NCBI RefSeq assembly: GCF_004135205.1
Contig: NZ_CP035490.1
Span: 5,757,501-5,821,500 of the forward strand
Source of the DNA: Hahella sp. KA22
Lineage (GTDB): Bacteria > Pseudomonadota > Gammaproteobacteria > Pseudomonadales > Oleiphilaceae
DNA length: 64,000 nt
Direction: 5' to 3'
The notes under the pieces are model-generated. The model had not been told where the DNA came from. It did no database searches and was given only the letters and a program-made list of their open reading frames with translations. Shown in pieces: positions 28,105 to 36,319 of this stretch (its first letter is position 1; the number at the start of each line of letters is the position of its first letter). The position numbers and the translations under genes are program-made.

Positions 28105-28968
28105 ATGGAATCCCAAACTCAGTTTAAACGGCGTTTCAGTTTTGAATTCTTCCCTCCCAAAACCCCTGAGGGAATGGAAAAACTGCAGGCTGTGCGAGAC
28201 AAGCTGGCCAAGCGCAAGCCGGATTTCTTTTCCGTGACCTACGGCGCAGGCGGCTCCACCCGCGAGCGCACCATCGACACCGTGCTGACGCTGCACAGAC
28301 AGGGCATTTCCACCGCGCCCCACTTATCCTGTATCGGCGCCACCAAGGAATCCATCGGCGAATTGCTGGATCTATACCGCTCCAATGGCATTCAGCGCAT
28401 AGTCGCCTTGCGCGGCGACCTGCCTTCCGGTATGGGCGCCCCCGGCGAACTACGCTACGCCAACGAGCTGGTCAGCTATATTCGCGAGCGCACCGGCGAT
28501 CACTTCTCCATCGAAGTGGCGGCTTATCCTGAGTTTCATCCCCAGGCGCAAAGCGCCGAAGCGGACCTGAACAACTTCCGCCGTAAGGTCGAAGCCGGCG
28601 CCACCAGCGCCATCACTCAGTATTTCTTCAATGCCGACTCCTACTTCTATTTCGTGGAGCGATGCGAAAAAGCGGGTCTGAATCTGCCTATCGTGCCCGG
28701 CATCATGCCGATCACTAACTACAGCAATCTGGCGCGTTTCAGCGATATGTGCGGCGCGGAAATTCCGCGTTGGGTGCGCAAACAGCTGGAAGCCTATGGC
28801 GACGACTCAGCCAGCATTCGCAAGTTCGGCGAGGAAGTGGTCACGCGTCTGTGCGAACGTCTGCTCGCGGCAGGCGCTCCCGGCATCCACTTCTATACCT
28901 TGAATCAGGCCGAGCCAAGTCTGGCGGTCTGGGACAATCTGAATCTGGGCGACAAGATTTCTTTCTAA
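28105..28968 (+). CDS. metF: methylenetetrahydrofolate reductase
   Basis: 287 residues, FAD enzyme giving 5-methyl-tetrahydrofolate, the methyl donor that regenerates methionine. FEFFPPKTPEG at the N-terminus, VTYGAGGSTRERT, ALRGDLP, AAYPEFHP and the C-terminal HFYTLNQAEPS are family marks. SD GGAGG lies 11 nt before the ATG. It completes the metK-ahcY-metF set; a methionine synthase is not in the window. Confidence 0.97.
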   Translation: MESQTQFKRRFSFEFFPPKTPEGMEKLQAVRDKLAKRKPDFFSVTYGAGGSTRERTIDTVLTLHRQGISTAPHLSCIGATKESIGELLDLYRSNGIQRIVALRGDLPSGMGAPGELRYANELVSYIRERTGDHFSIEVAAYPEFHPQAQSAEADLNNFRRKVEAGATSAITQYFFNADSYFYFVERCEKAGLNLPIVPGIMPITNYSNLARFSDMCGAEIPRWVRKQLEAYGDDSASIRKFGEEVVTRLCERLLAAGAPGIHFYTLNQAEPSLAVWDNLNLGDKISF

Positions 28969-28996
28969 ACCAGGTTCAAACCGCGCCTCAAAAACA

Positions 28997-29031
28997 GGGC
29001 CTGCCTGGACTATCCGGCAGGCCCTTCGTTT
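28997..29031 (+). terminator. terminator after metF
   Basis: GGGCCTGCC / GGCAGGCCC 9-bp stem, 10-nt loop, then TTCGTTT. Ends the methyl-cycle block. Confidence 0.82.
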
Positions 29032-29228
29032 ATCCCGCCACGCCCTCTAATCTCATACTCTTTTTCAACGTATATTCCTGCTTTCCGACCTTTTCCACGT
29101 CGATAAATCTCAGCGTTTTTAGTTATTCTCTTAACTGCTTCGCAGGTGTTGCGCCGCAACGCCCGGCGCTTCGCCAAATATCCGGCCATTACCTATACTG
29201 AATTCATAAAACAGGGGGCAGGCTAATA

Positions 29229-32015
29229 ATGAAGTTGGGGGCTACCGCGGGCAGACTCGCAGCGCTGCTGATTATTCTCATAGCCTGCGTTGTGCTGATC
29301 CTGCTTGATTACCGCGAACGCACGCGCAATTACTACCAATCCATGCAAGTGGAGCTGCAACAGACGCAGAAGAACGTCAGCGCCTCCACCCGCCGCATCA
29401 TGGAGCATATCGCCATTCTGCGCCGCGCAGCGGAAAGTTATATGCTGAACCATCATGAGGATCATTTATACAGCGAGCTGTCCGCCAATATCGCCTACGA
29501 CCGCGCACGCAATCTTTTCGCCATGGATACCCTGCAACCGCCATTCACCACTGATCAGGCAGGCAACCTCACCGGACTGGGAGATATACAGGGACGCCAG
29601 CCAGACTATTACCGCGAGATGGAAATGGCGCTGGCGCTAACGCCGATTTTCCGCGCCACCAAAGAGAATCTGCCAGAGTCCAACTGGGTCTATTACATCT
29701 CCCAGAATCGCTTTCTTTATATCGCGCCATGGATTGGCTCAGATAAGTTCGCCTACACCAACGAATCCCTGTCGCTGGAATTCTTCACCATGGCCCTGCC
29801 CTATCACAACCCTGAACGCACGCCATTCTGGACCCGGGTGTACGTGGATGAGTTTGGCGAGGGCCTGATGGTCACCGCCGCGGCGCCTATCTACGCCAGC
29901 GAAGTTTTCCACGGAGCAGTGGCTATTGATATTACCCTCGACGTGCTTAAAGAGTTTGTGCGCAGCCCCAACTTGTCGGCGGGCGAGCTGTTTATCGTCA
30001 ATCAATCGCACCAGTTGCTGGCGCATCCGACCTTGACGTCTTCCCATGCGAAAACCGCAGTCACTTTTCCCGAGGCGCTACCCAATGGCGTCGACAACTT
30101 TATTTCTCATCCCAAGGACATCCCCACCGACACCTTTCTTGAGATCAAAGGCTACGCCCTGATTCGCACCAATATAGATGAAACGCCCTGGTACTTGCTG
30201 CTAAGCGTGGAGCAGTCCGCCATACGCAGCGCCATCATTGAGCAAATGACGCCGGAAATGGCGCTTGCAGCGCTAATCGTCCTTTTTGCCGCACTCATAC
30301 AGCGTTACTTTCTCACCGCCGGACAACTGGAAAGCAGCCAGCGCCGCTATCGGCAGATGTTTGAGCACTGCGACGCCGTTCAGATTATTCTCGACCCCCT
30401 GAACAACAAAGTCATCGACGCCAACCCCGCCGCCTGTGACTTCTTCGGTTTTTCCAGCGAAATGATGGGGAATATCTCCGCCTCGCGTTTATTTCTCTCT
30501 GAAAACAATGAAATGCTGGATGAGAGCTGGCTGCCGTCCCTGCAGTCCGGCAAGACTGTCATCGCCGCCCGCCGCGGCGACAATCGCTCCAGTCTGGTGG
30601 AAATGTATGTTTCCGAAGTTAAAGACAAGGCCAGCTCCTACCTGTATTTGATTGTCCACGACATCACTGACCGCAAACGCAGTGAGGAGCAGATCCGCCT
30701 GCAAGCCTATTACGACCCTCTCACCCGACTACCCAACCGCAGCTACCTGTTTGAACACCTCAATTCCCTGATCGCCAGCCATAAACGGGAACATGCGCGT
30801 CTGGCGGTGCTGTTTATCGACCTGGATCGCTTCAAGCAAGTGAACGATAACCTGGGACATGGCGTGGGAGACAAGCTGTTGCAGCAGGTGTCCAACCGGC
30901 TCAAGTCGCGGCTTAGAGAAAGCGACATGCTGGCGCGCCTGGGGGGAGACGAGTTCACCGTCGTCCTGCCTCACTTGCGGGAGGAAAACGACGCTATTCA
31001 TGTCGCCAAGATATTGTTGCAGCAACTGGCGGAATCCTTCAGCGTTGGCGACTACGAGCTGAACATCGGCGCCAGCATCGGCGTGACGCTGTTTCCCAAA
31101 GACGGCGAAGACGCCTCCACTCTGATCAAAAACGCCGACATCGCCATGTACAAGGCCAAGGACAACGGCCGCAATCAATATCGTTTCTTTGAGGAGCGCA
31201 TGAACGAAGCGGCCGCCAGTCGTCTGATGCTGGAGGGCGATATCCGGGAAGCCACGCAAAATGAACAATTCCATTTAGAGTTCCAGCCCATCATCGACCT
31301 GAAGAACATGCGCCTGGCCGGCGCGGAAGCGCTGTTACGCTGGCTGCACCCCCGCTTCGGCGAACTGCATCCCAGAGAGTTCATGTCCATCGCGGAGGAG
31401 ACTGGCAATATCGTCCAGATCAGCGAATGGCTGCTGCAAAATGCGCTCAATCTGGCGGCGGAGTGGCAATATTCCCGCCCTGCGGATCAGCAACCCTTCA
31501 TCGCCGTCAATATGTCCCGGCGCCAGTTGATTAATTCACAGCATATCAAGCGCTGGCGCGACATCATCCGCCAAAGCGAAGTGCCGCCAAGCTCTCTGGT
31601 GCTGGAACTGACCGAACACAATCTGCTCAACGAGTTCGAAGAAAGCCGCCGCAGCTTGATGGAGCTGCATCAGATGGGCGTCAGGTTATCCCTGGACGAC
31701 TACGGCCACGGCGCGTCCTCCCTCACCTTGCTGAAAGATCTGCCCATCTCCATGTTGAAACTGGACGGCTTGCTGATCCGCAATCTCGGCCGCAAAACCA
31801 AGGAGGAAGTATTGATGGACGCTCTGGTGAAAATGGGGCGCGCCATGGATATGAAAATTGTCGCCGAGGGCGTGGAAACCCCGCAGCAACTCGCCGTGCT
31901 GAGAGAGTCCGGCTGCGATTACGGCCAGGGATATTTGTTCAGCCCTCCGGCGCAGCCTCGCGAACTTTCCATGATGCTGGAAAAAGTGTTCAGCGTGCAG
32001 ACCCAGGACGATTAA
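29229..32015 (+). CDS. Cache-PAS-GGDEF-EAL c-di-GMP signalling protein
   Basis: 928 residues. Order: TM helix (about 10-27), large periplasmic dCache-like domain (about 35-335), second TM (about 342-360), PAS (about 372-490), GGDEF (about 495-655) with intact LGGDEF and an RESD inhibitory I-site five residues before it, and EAL (about 675-925) with AEALLRW, AVNMSRRQL, LELTEHNLL, LDDYGHG, KLDG, AEGVET and QGYLF. Both cyclase and phosphodiesterase residues appear present (DDYGHG replaces the usual DDFGTG), so it could make or break cyclic di-GMP in response to an extracellular ligand. ATG 29229. Stands alone before bioA. Confidence 0.94.
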   Translation: MKLGATAGRLAALLIILIACVVLILLDYRERTRNYYQSMQVELQQTQKNVSASTRRIMEHIAILRRAAESYMLNHHEDHLYSELSANIAYDRARNLFAMDTLQPPFTTDQAGNLTGLGDIQGRQPDYYREMEMALALTPIFRATKENLPESNWVYYISQNRFLYIAPWIGSDKFAYTNESLSLEFFTMALPYHNPERTPFWTRVYVDEFGEGLMVTAAAPIYASEVFHGAVAIDITLDVLKEFVRSPNLSAGELFIVNQSHQLLAHPTLTSSHAKTAVTFPEALPNGVDNFISHPKDIPTDTFLEIKGYALIRTNIDETPWYLLLSVEQSAIRSAIIEQMTPEMALAALIVLFAALIQRYFLTAGQLESSQRRYRQMFEHCDAVQIILDPLNNKVIDANPAACDFFGFSSEMMGNISASRLFLSENNEMLDESWLPSLQSGKTVIAARRGDNRSSLVEMYVSEVKDKASSYLYLIVHDITDRKRSEEQIRLQAYYDPLTRLPNRSYLFEHLNSLIASHKREHARLAVLFIDLDRFKQVNDNLGHGVGDKLLQQVSNRLKSRLRESDMLARLGGDEFTVVLPHLREENDAIHVAKILLQQLAESFSVGDYELNIGASIGVTLFPKDGEDASTLIKNADIAMYKAKDNGRNQYRFFEERMNEAAASRLMLEGDIREATQNEQFHLEFQPIIDLKNMRLAGAEALLRWLHPRFGELHPREFMSIAEETGNIVQISEWLLQNALNLAAEWQYSRPADQQPFIAVNMSRRQLINSQHIKRWRDIIRQSEVPPSSLVLELTEHNLLNEFEESRRSLMELHQMGVRLSLDDYGHGASSLTLLKDLPISMLKLDGLLIRNLGRKTKEEVLMDALVKMGRAMDMKIVAEGVETPQQLAVLRESGCDYGQGYLFSPPAQPRELSMMLEKVFSVQTQDD

Positions 32016-32107
32016 GCCTTTTGTCGACCTGCCGCCAGACTCCACCCGGGCTCCACCCTATGTCACAATAGGCGGCGAATTTACCGGACATAATTAGGAG
32101 CCTGGAA

Positions 32108-33460
32108 TTGACTACCAACGCAGAACTGCGAGAACGCGATCTCAAGCGTGTGTGGCACCCCTGCACCCAGATGAAGGACCATGAGTTTCTCCCCCTGATT
32201 CCGATCAAAAGCGGCAAGGGCGTCTGGCTGGAGGATTTCGACGGCAATCGCTACATCGACGCCGTCAGTTCCTGGTGGGTGAACCTGTTCGGCCATAGTC
32301 ATCCTTACATCAATGACGCCATCAAGTCCCAGTTGGAGCAATTGGAGCACGTCATTCTGGCCGGCTTTACCCATGAACCCGTGGTGAGACTGTCAGAACG
32401 TCTGGCGGAAGTGACGCCCGCCGGCCTCAACAAATGTTTCTATGCCGACAACGGCTCCTCCGCGGTGGAAGTGGCGCTGAAAATGAGCTTTCACTACTGG
32501 CGCAACAGCGGCAAGCCCAACAAAACCCGCTTCATCAATCTTAGCAACAGCTACCATGGCGAAACCCTGGGCGCCCTCGCCGTCGGCGACGTCGCCTTAT
32601 ACAAAGAAACCTACAACGCGCTTCTCAATCCCGTCATCAACGTTCCCGGCCCGGATTGCTTCCACCGGGAAGCTGGCGAATCCTGGGAGGCGTATTGCCG
32701 TCGCCAGTTCGCGCATATGGAAGAGACGCTACAGAAGCACGCCCATGAAACCGCAGCGGTGATCATTGAGCCGCTGGTGCAATGCGCCGGCTCCATGCGC
32801 ATGCACCACCCGGTGTATCTGAAGTTATTGCGGGAAGCCTGCGACCGCCACGGAGTACACTTGATCGCGGATGAGATTGCCGTTGGCTTCGGCCGCACCG
32901 GCACGATGTTCGCCTGCGAGCAGGCGGATATCTCGCCCGACTTCCTGTGTCTGTCGAAAGGCCTGACCGCCGGTTATCTGCCCTTGTCCGTAGTCATGAC
33001 TCACGACTTCATTTATGACGCTTTTTACGACGACTACGCCACCATGCGCGCCTTCCTGCATTCGCACAGTTACACCGGCAACCCGATCGGCTGCAGTGTG
33101 GCGCTGGCGACCCTGGACCTCTTCCAAAACCAGCCCGTGATCGAGCAAAATAAGCGCCTTGCCGCCTGTATGCGCGAGCATACCGCGCATTTTGATGACC
33201 ACCCCAACGTGGCGGAAGTCCGCCAGACGGGAATGATCCTGGCGATTGAAATGGTGCAGGACAAGGCCTCGCGCACGCCCTTCCCCTGGCAGGAACGGCG
33301 CGGCATACGGGTCTATGAGCACGCGTTGAAGAATCAGGCGCTGCTGCGTCCTCTGGGCAATGTCATCTACTTCATGCCGCCTTATGTGATCAGCGAAGAC
33401 GAAATCGCGCACCTGGCCAAAGTGGCCTGGGACGGGTTGCAACTGGCGGTTAAGGACTGA
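32108..33460 (+). CDS. bioA: adenosylmethionine-8-amino-7-oxononanoate aminotransferase
   Basis: 450 residues, class III PLP aminotransferase that uses SAM as amino donor in biotin synthesis. Marks: VWHPCTQMKDHE near the N-terminus, SSWWVNLFGHSHP, YADNGSSAVEVALKM, the PLP region IADEIAVGFGRTGTMF and the PLP lysine in LCLSKGLTAGYLP. The start is TTG at 32108, 7 nt after AGGAG, and no ATG fits upstream of the conserved N-terminus. The SAM-using role links it loosely to the metK region. rsmE follows after 2 bp. Confidence 0.93.
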   Translation: MTTNAELRERDLKRVWHPCTQMKDHEFLPLIPIKSGKGVWLEDFDGNRYIDAVSSWWVNLFGHSHPYINDAIKSQLEQLEHVILAGFTHEPVVRLSERLAEVTPAGLNKCFYADNGSSAVEVALKMSFHYWRNSGKPNKTRFINLSNSYHGETLGALAVGDVALYKETYNALLNPVINVPGPDCFHREAGESWEAYCRRQFAHMEETLQKHAHETAAVIIEPLVQCAGSMRMHHPVYLKLLREACDRHGVHLIADEIAVGFGRTGTMFACEQADISPDFLCLSKGLTAGYLPLSVVMTHDFIYDAFYDDYATMRAFLHSHSYTGNPIGCSVALATLDLFQNQPVIEQNKRLAACMREHTAHFDDHPNVAEVRQTGMILAIEMVQDKASRTPFPWQERRGIRVYEHALKNQALLRPLGNVIYFMPPYVISEDEIAHLAKVAWDGLQLAVKD

Positions 33461-33462
33461 AC

Positions 33463-34206
33463 TTGAGAAACAATCGAATCTTTATCGACCAGCCTCTTGA
33501 TGGCCTCAGTCAACTCACGCTGACCGGCGATCAGGCTAATTACGTCGGGCGCGTGTTGCGCATGCGTCCCGGCGACGCGTTTCATTTATTCAGTGGCGAC
33601 GGCCGCGATTTTCCCGCCAAAGTCCTGGCGGTGGGCCGCAGAGATGTAGACGTGACGCTGTCCGCGCCGCTGTCGATCGAGGCGGAATCTACCCTTAGCG
33701 TGCACCTGGGACAAGTAGTGTCCCGGGGCGAACGCATGGACTACGCGGTGCAAAAAGCCACGGAAATGGGCGTTACCGCGCTCACGCCGCTGCTGAGCGA
33801 GCGTTGCGAAGTGCGTCTGGATGGAGAACGCCAGGATAAACGCTGGCGTCACTGGCGACAGGTGTCGATCAGCGCCTGCGAGCAATGCGGACGCGCTCGC
33901 GTTCCCGACATCGGCGACGTAACGCCGCTGGAAAGCTGGCTGCAAAACGTGACGGCGGACCTGAAGCTGATTCTGCATCCCGGCGATGCGCGCGCCTGGA
34001 GTCCGACGCAACGTCCCGCCAGCGTCTGCCTGCTGATTGGTCCCGAGGGCGGCTTTACGGATGAGGAAGTGGCTCTGGCGGAGCGTCATGGCTTTGTGCA
34101 TGCGCCGCTCGGTCCGCGCATTCTACGCACCGAAACCGCTCCCGTGGCGGCGCTGGCGTTGATGCAATGGCTGTGGGGCGACTTTGGCGACTCTACGCCA
34201 ACATAA
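33463..34206 (+). CDS. rsmE: 16S rRNA m3U1498 methyltransferase
   Basis: 247 residues of the RsmE SPOUT-type methyltransferase that modifies U1498 of 16S rRNA. N-terminal PUA-like barrel (HFISG-type region FHLFSGDGRDF), KATEMGVTALTPLLSERCEV, LLIGPEGGFTDEEV (SAM-binding knot) and PLGPRILRTETAPVAAL are diagnostic. It begins with TTG at 33463, two bases after the bioA stop, so the genes are translationally coupled; AAGGA of the bioA end serves as SD. Confidence 0.92.
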   Translation: MRNNRIFIDQPLDGLSQLTLTGDQANYVGRVLRMRPGDAFHLFSGDGRDFPAKVLAVGRRDVDVTLSAPLSIEAESTLSVHLGQVVSRGERMDYAVQKATEMGVTALTPLLSERCEVRLDGERQDKRWRHWRQVSISACEQCGRARVPDIGDVTPLESWLQNVTADLKLILHPGDARAWSPTQRPASVCLLIGPEGGFTDEEVALAERHGFVHAPLGPRILRTETAPVAALALMQWLWGDFGDSTPT

Positions 34207-34570
34207 ATCCAAATCCCTTTACAGTAAAACGCTAAAGAGAAAGCGGGCGCTTACATACACTTCTTCAAGCGCCCCTGAGCACGCCGATATTCCGTCCTAA
34301 AATACCGCACAAAAAACGGGCGCCCTGTGGATAACTTTGTGGAAAAGCGGCTTGACCGAACCGCTTTTCGCCGTCATTTCCACAAATGTGCAGCTGTCCG
34401 TATTTTAGGGCTTTCTTTTTCTTTTATTTTTCAGTCTATTATTGATTCCCTCCGAAAACGGCGGGCATATTTCAAAACTTTGACGCTTCAACGCCACGTT
34501 CAATTAGTGTGCATAACCTATGACATTTTAATGACAATAGCGCGCCCACCTTTGCAGAGAGAGTGAAACG
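34207..34570. other. intergenic region with nested inverted repeats and a DnaA box
   Basis: 364 bp without a convincing gene. Contains a weak hairpin after rsmE (GGGCGC 34245 / GCGCCC 34269), a perfect DnaA-box sequence TGTGGATAA at 34326-34334, two overlapping stem options between 34336 and 34386, and a pyrimidine-rich stretch (34401-34430). The promoter of the DUF445 gene should be in its right part. Confidence 0.6.
34336..34386. repeat. two overlapping inverted repeats (switch-like)
   Basis: Inner pair GAAAAGCGG (34342-34350) / CCGCTTTTC (34361-34369), outer pair TTTGTGGAAA (34336-34345) / TTTCCACAAA (34377-34386). The arms overlap at the left, so an RNA could form one or the other stem. 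Confidence 0.55.
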
Positions 34571-35791
34571 ATGGATTGGCAGTGGTTACAGAACCCCGAG
34601 TTTTGGAAGTATCTGAGCATTCCCCTGGTCGCCGCCCTGATCGGTTGGAGCACCAACTGGCTGGCGATAAAACTTACCTTTTATCCTCTTGAATTTATTG
34701 GTTTTCGCCCCTTCCTCGGATGGCAGGGCATCATTCCTTCGAAAGCCGAAAAAATGGCGGTTATCAGCGTGGACTCCACCATCTCCAAGTTGGGAGCGGT
34801 GGATGAGCTATTCGAACAGATCGACCCGCAAGCCCTGGCCGGCCACATTGTCGCCGGCATATTGCCCCGGGTGGAGGAATATGTTGACGAAATCATGCTG
34901 TCGGAGCATCGCACGCTATGGGAAAACCTGCCGCAAGCCGTGAAGAACAAGGTCTACGAGCGCGTACGTAAGAATGCGCCGCGCCTGATCGATAATCTGG
35001 TAAGCGACATTGGCCGGCAGATTGAGGAACTGCTGGACCTCAAGCATATGGTGACGGAGCGACTGGTGGCGGATAAGGAACTGCTGAACCGCATCTTTCT
35101 GGAATGCGGCGCCGCAGAGTTTCGCTTTCTGATCTACAGCGGCCTCTGGCTGGGGTTCGGTTTCGGCGTTCTGCAAATGGCGCTGTGGTACTTCTATTCC
35201 GTTGACTGGGTGTTGCCGGTATGCGGCTTCCTGGTGGGCTGGGCCACCAACTGGATCGCTCTCAACCTTATCTTCCGTCCTCTCAACCCCGCCAGGGTCG
35301 GTCCGGTAACCATTCAGGGCCTGTTCCTGAAAAGGCAGCCGCAGGTGGCGGCGACCTTCTGCCGCATCGTCACCCACGATATTCTGACCGTCGGCAACAT
35401 CGTCAACGCCATGCTCAACGGCCCCAATGGCGCGCGCACCCGCGCCCTGGTGAAGAAACACGTCAAACCTCTCGTAGACGTGACGACCGGCGTCGCCAAA
35501 CCCATTACTCAAATCGCTTTCGGGCCTACCGCGTTCGCCGAACTAAAAAAGAAAGTCGGCGAAAAAGCTCTGGAGATCTCCAAGACTGCCTTCAAAGACC
35601 CGCTTTTCAACGAAGAGCGCGCCATCGTGGTGGAAAACATCATGCGCACCCGTATGGAGGCGTTATCCCCGGAAGAGTTTCAGGACCTGTTGCGCCCCTG
35701 CTTCCAAGAAGATGAGATCAAATTAATCGCCATTGGCGGCGTACTAGGAGCGTTAGCCGGGCTGGCGCAGGTATTTTTTGTGTTCGCCTGA
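34571..35791 (+). CDS. DUF445 family membrane protein
   Basis: 406 residues. The GWxTNWLAIKxTFYPL motif occurs twice (residues about 25-40 and 225-240, the second GWATNWIALNLIFRPL), each beside a TM helix; a third TM lies at the C-terminus. Between them is a large soluble helical part. This matches DUF445 (YheB/YtaF-like) proteins of unknown function; some have been tied to cell-envelope integrity. ATG 34571 with GAGAGAG 6-7 nt upstream. Apparently a single-gene unit. Confidence 0.88.
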   Translation: MDWQWLQNPEFWKYLSIPLVAALIGWSTNWLAIKLTFYPLEFIGFRPFLGWQGIIPSKAEKMAVISVDSTISKLGAVDELFEQIDPQALAGHIVAGILPRVEEYVDEIMLSEHRTLWENLPQAVKNKVYERVRKNAPRLIDNLVSDIGRQIEELLDLKHMVTERLVADKELLNRIFLECGAAEFRFLIYSGLWLGFGFGVLQMALWYFYSVDWVLPVCGFLVGWATNWIALNLIFRPLNPARVGPVTIQGLFLKRQPQVAATFCRIVTHDILTVGNIVNAMLNGPNGARTRALVKKHVKPLVDVTTGVAKPITQIAFGPTAFAELKKKVGEKALEISKTAFKDPLFNEERAIVVENIMRTRMEALSPEEFQDLLRPCFQEDEIKLIAIGGVLGALAGLAQVFFVFA

Positions 35792-35854
35792 TCAAATTAA
35801 CGCCAAAAACGAGAGGCGCGCCACAAATTTATTAATACTTTTGGCCTATTACTT

Positions 35855-35882
35855 TTGACAAGTAATGTTATTTATCTACAAT
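35855..35882 (+). promoter_or_regulatory. sigma-70 promoter for small gene
   Basis: TTGACA (35855-35860), 16-bp spacer and TACAAT (35877-35882). Transcription would start about 23 bp before the ATG of the 69-residue gene. Confidence 0.7.
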
Positions 35883-35911
35883 TACGCAAAAAGTAACAGA
35901 GTGTGACATTC

Positions 35912-36121
35912 ATGGCGATCAATAACATTCCAACAAAGTTATCGCACAACGCCAGCTCAAAGGACCAACTGGAAAGACAGCTGTTCAGAGACGTACAGCG
36001 ACTCATCCGGTACCTGGACAGCCGGAAGTCGTGCGGCTCCAGCAACCCTGCAATGGTCGAATCCTATGAAAGAATGATTCTTGAGCGTTGCGACGTGCTG
36101 GGCCAAATCTCGCGCATGTAA
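35912..36121 (+). CDS. small hypothetical protein
   Basis: 69 residues, family not recognised. Charged and probably all-helical (QLERQLFRDVQRLIRYLDS), no TM segment and no Cys pattern beyond one Cys. ATG 35912 (a GTG three codons earlier is possible). A good promoter directly upstream makes a real small gene likely even though its SD is weak. Lies between DUF445 and DUF748. Confidence 0.55.
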   Translation: MAINNIPTKLSHNASSKDQLERQLFRDVQRLIRYLDSRKSCGSSNPAMVESYERMILERCDVLGQISRM

Positions 36122-36319
36122 TCGCGCAATAGACTCAATGCCAACGGATGGCGTATTTCCCCTTGGATCGCCGCGCAGGAGTGGCTAAACTTTCCGTAAC
36201 CTTCTGACACGACTCAGCTTTCGGCGTTTGTCCGCCTGCAGGTCGAAGACGGCGGGCGACGATTAAGAAAGACTCCGCTATTGCGCGGGAAGCCACGAAA
36301 AAATACCAAGGGCGCCGAT

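Noticed and set aside
34326-34334. Replication origin
   Set aside because: Only one DnaA box; no cluster, no dnaA, dnaN or gidA neighbours.
34327-34566. 79-codon frame starting at GTG before the DUF445 gene
   Set aside because: No SD, sequence not gene-like, and it covers the inverted repeats and probable promoter region.
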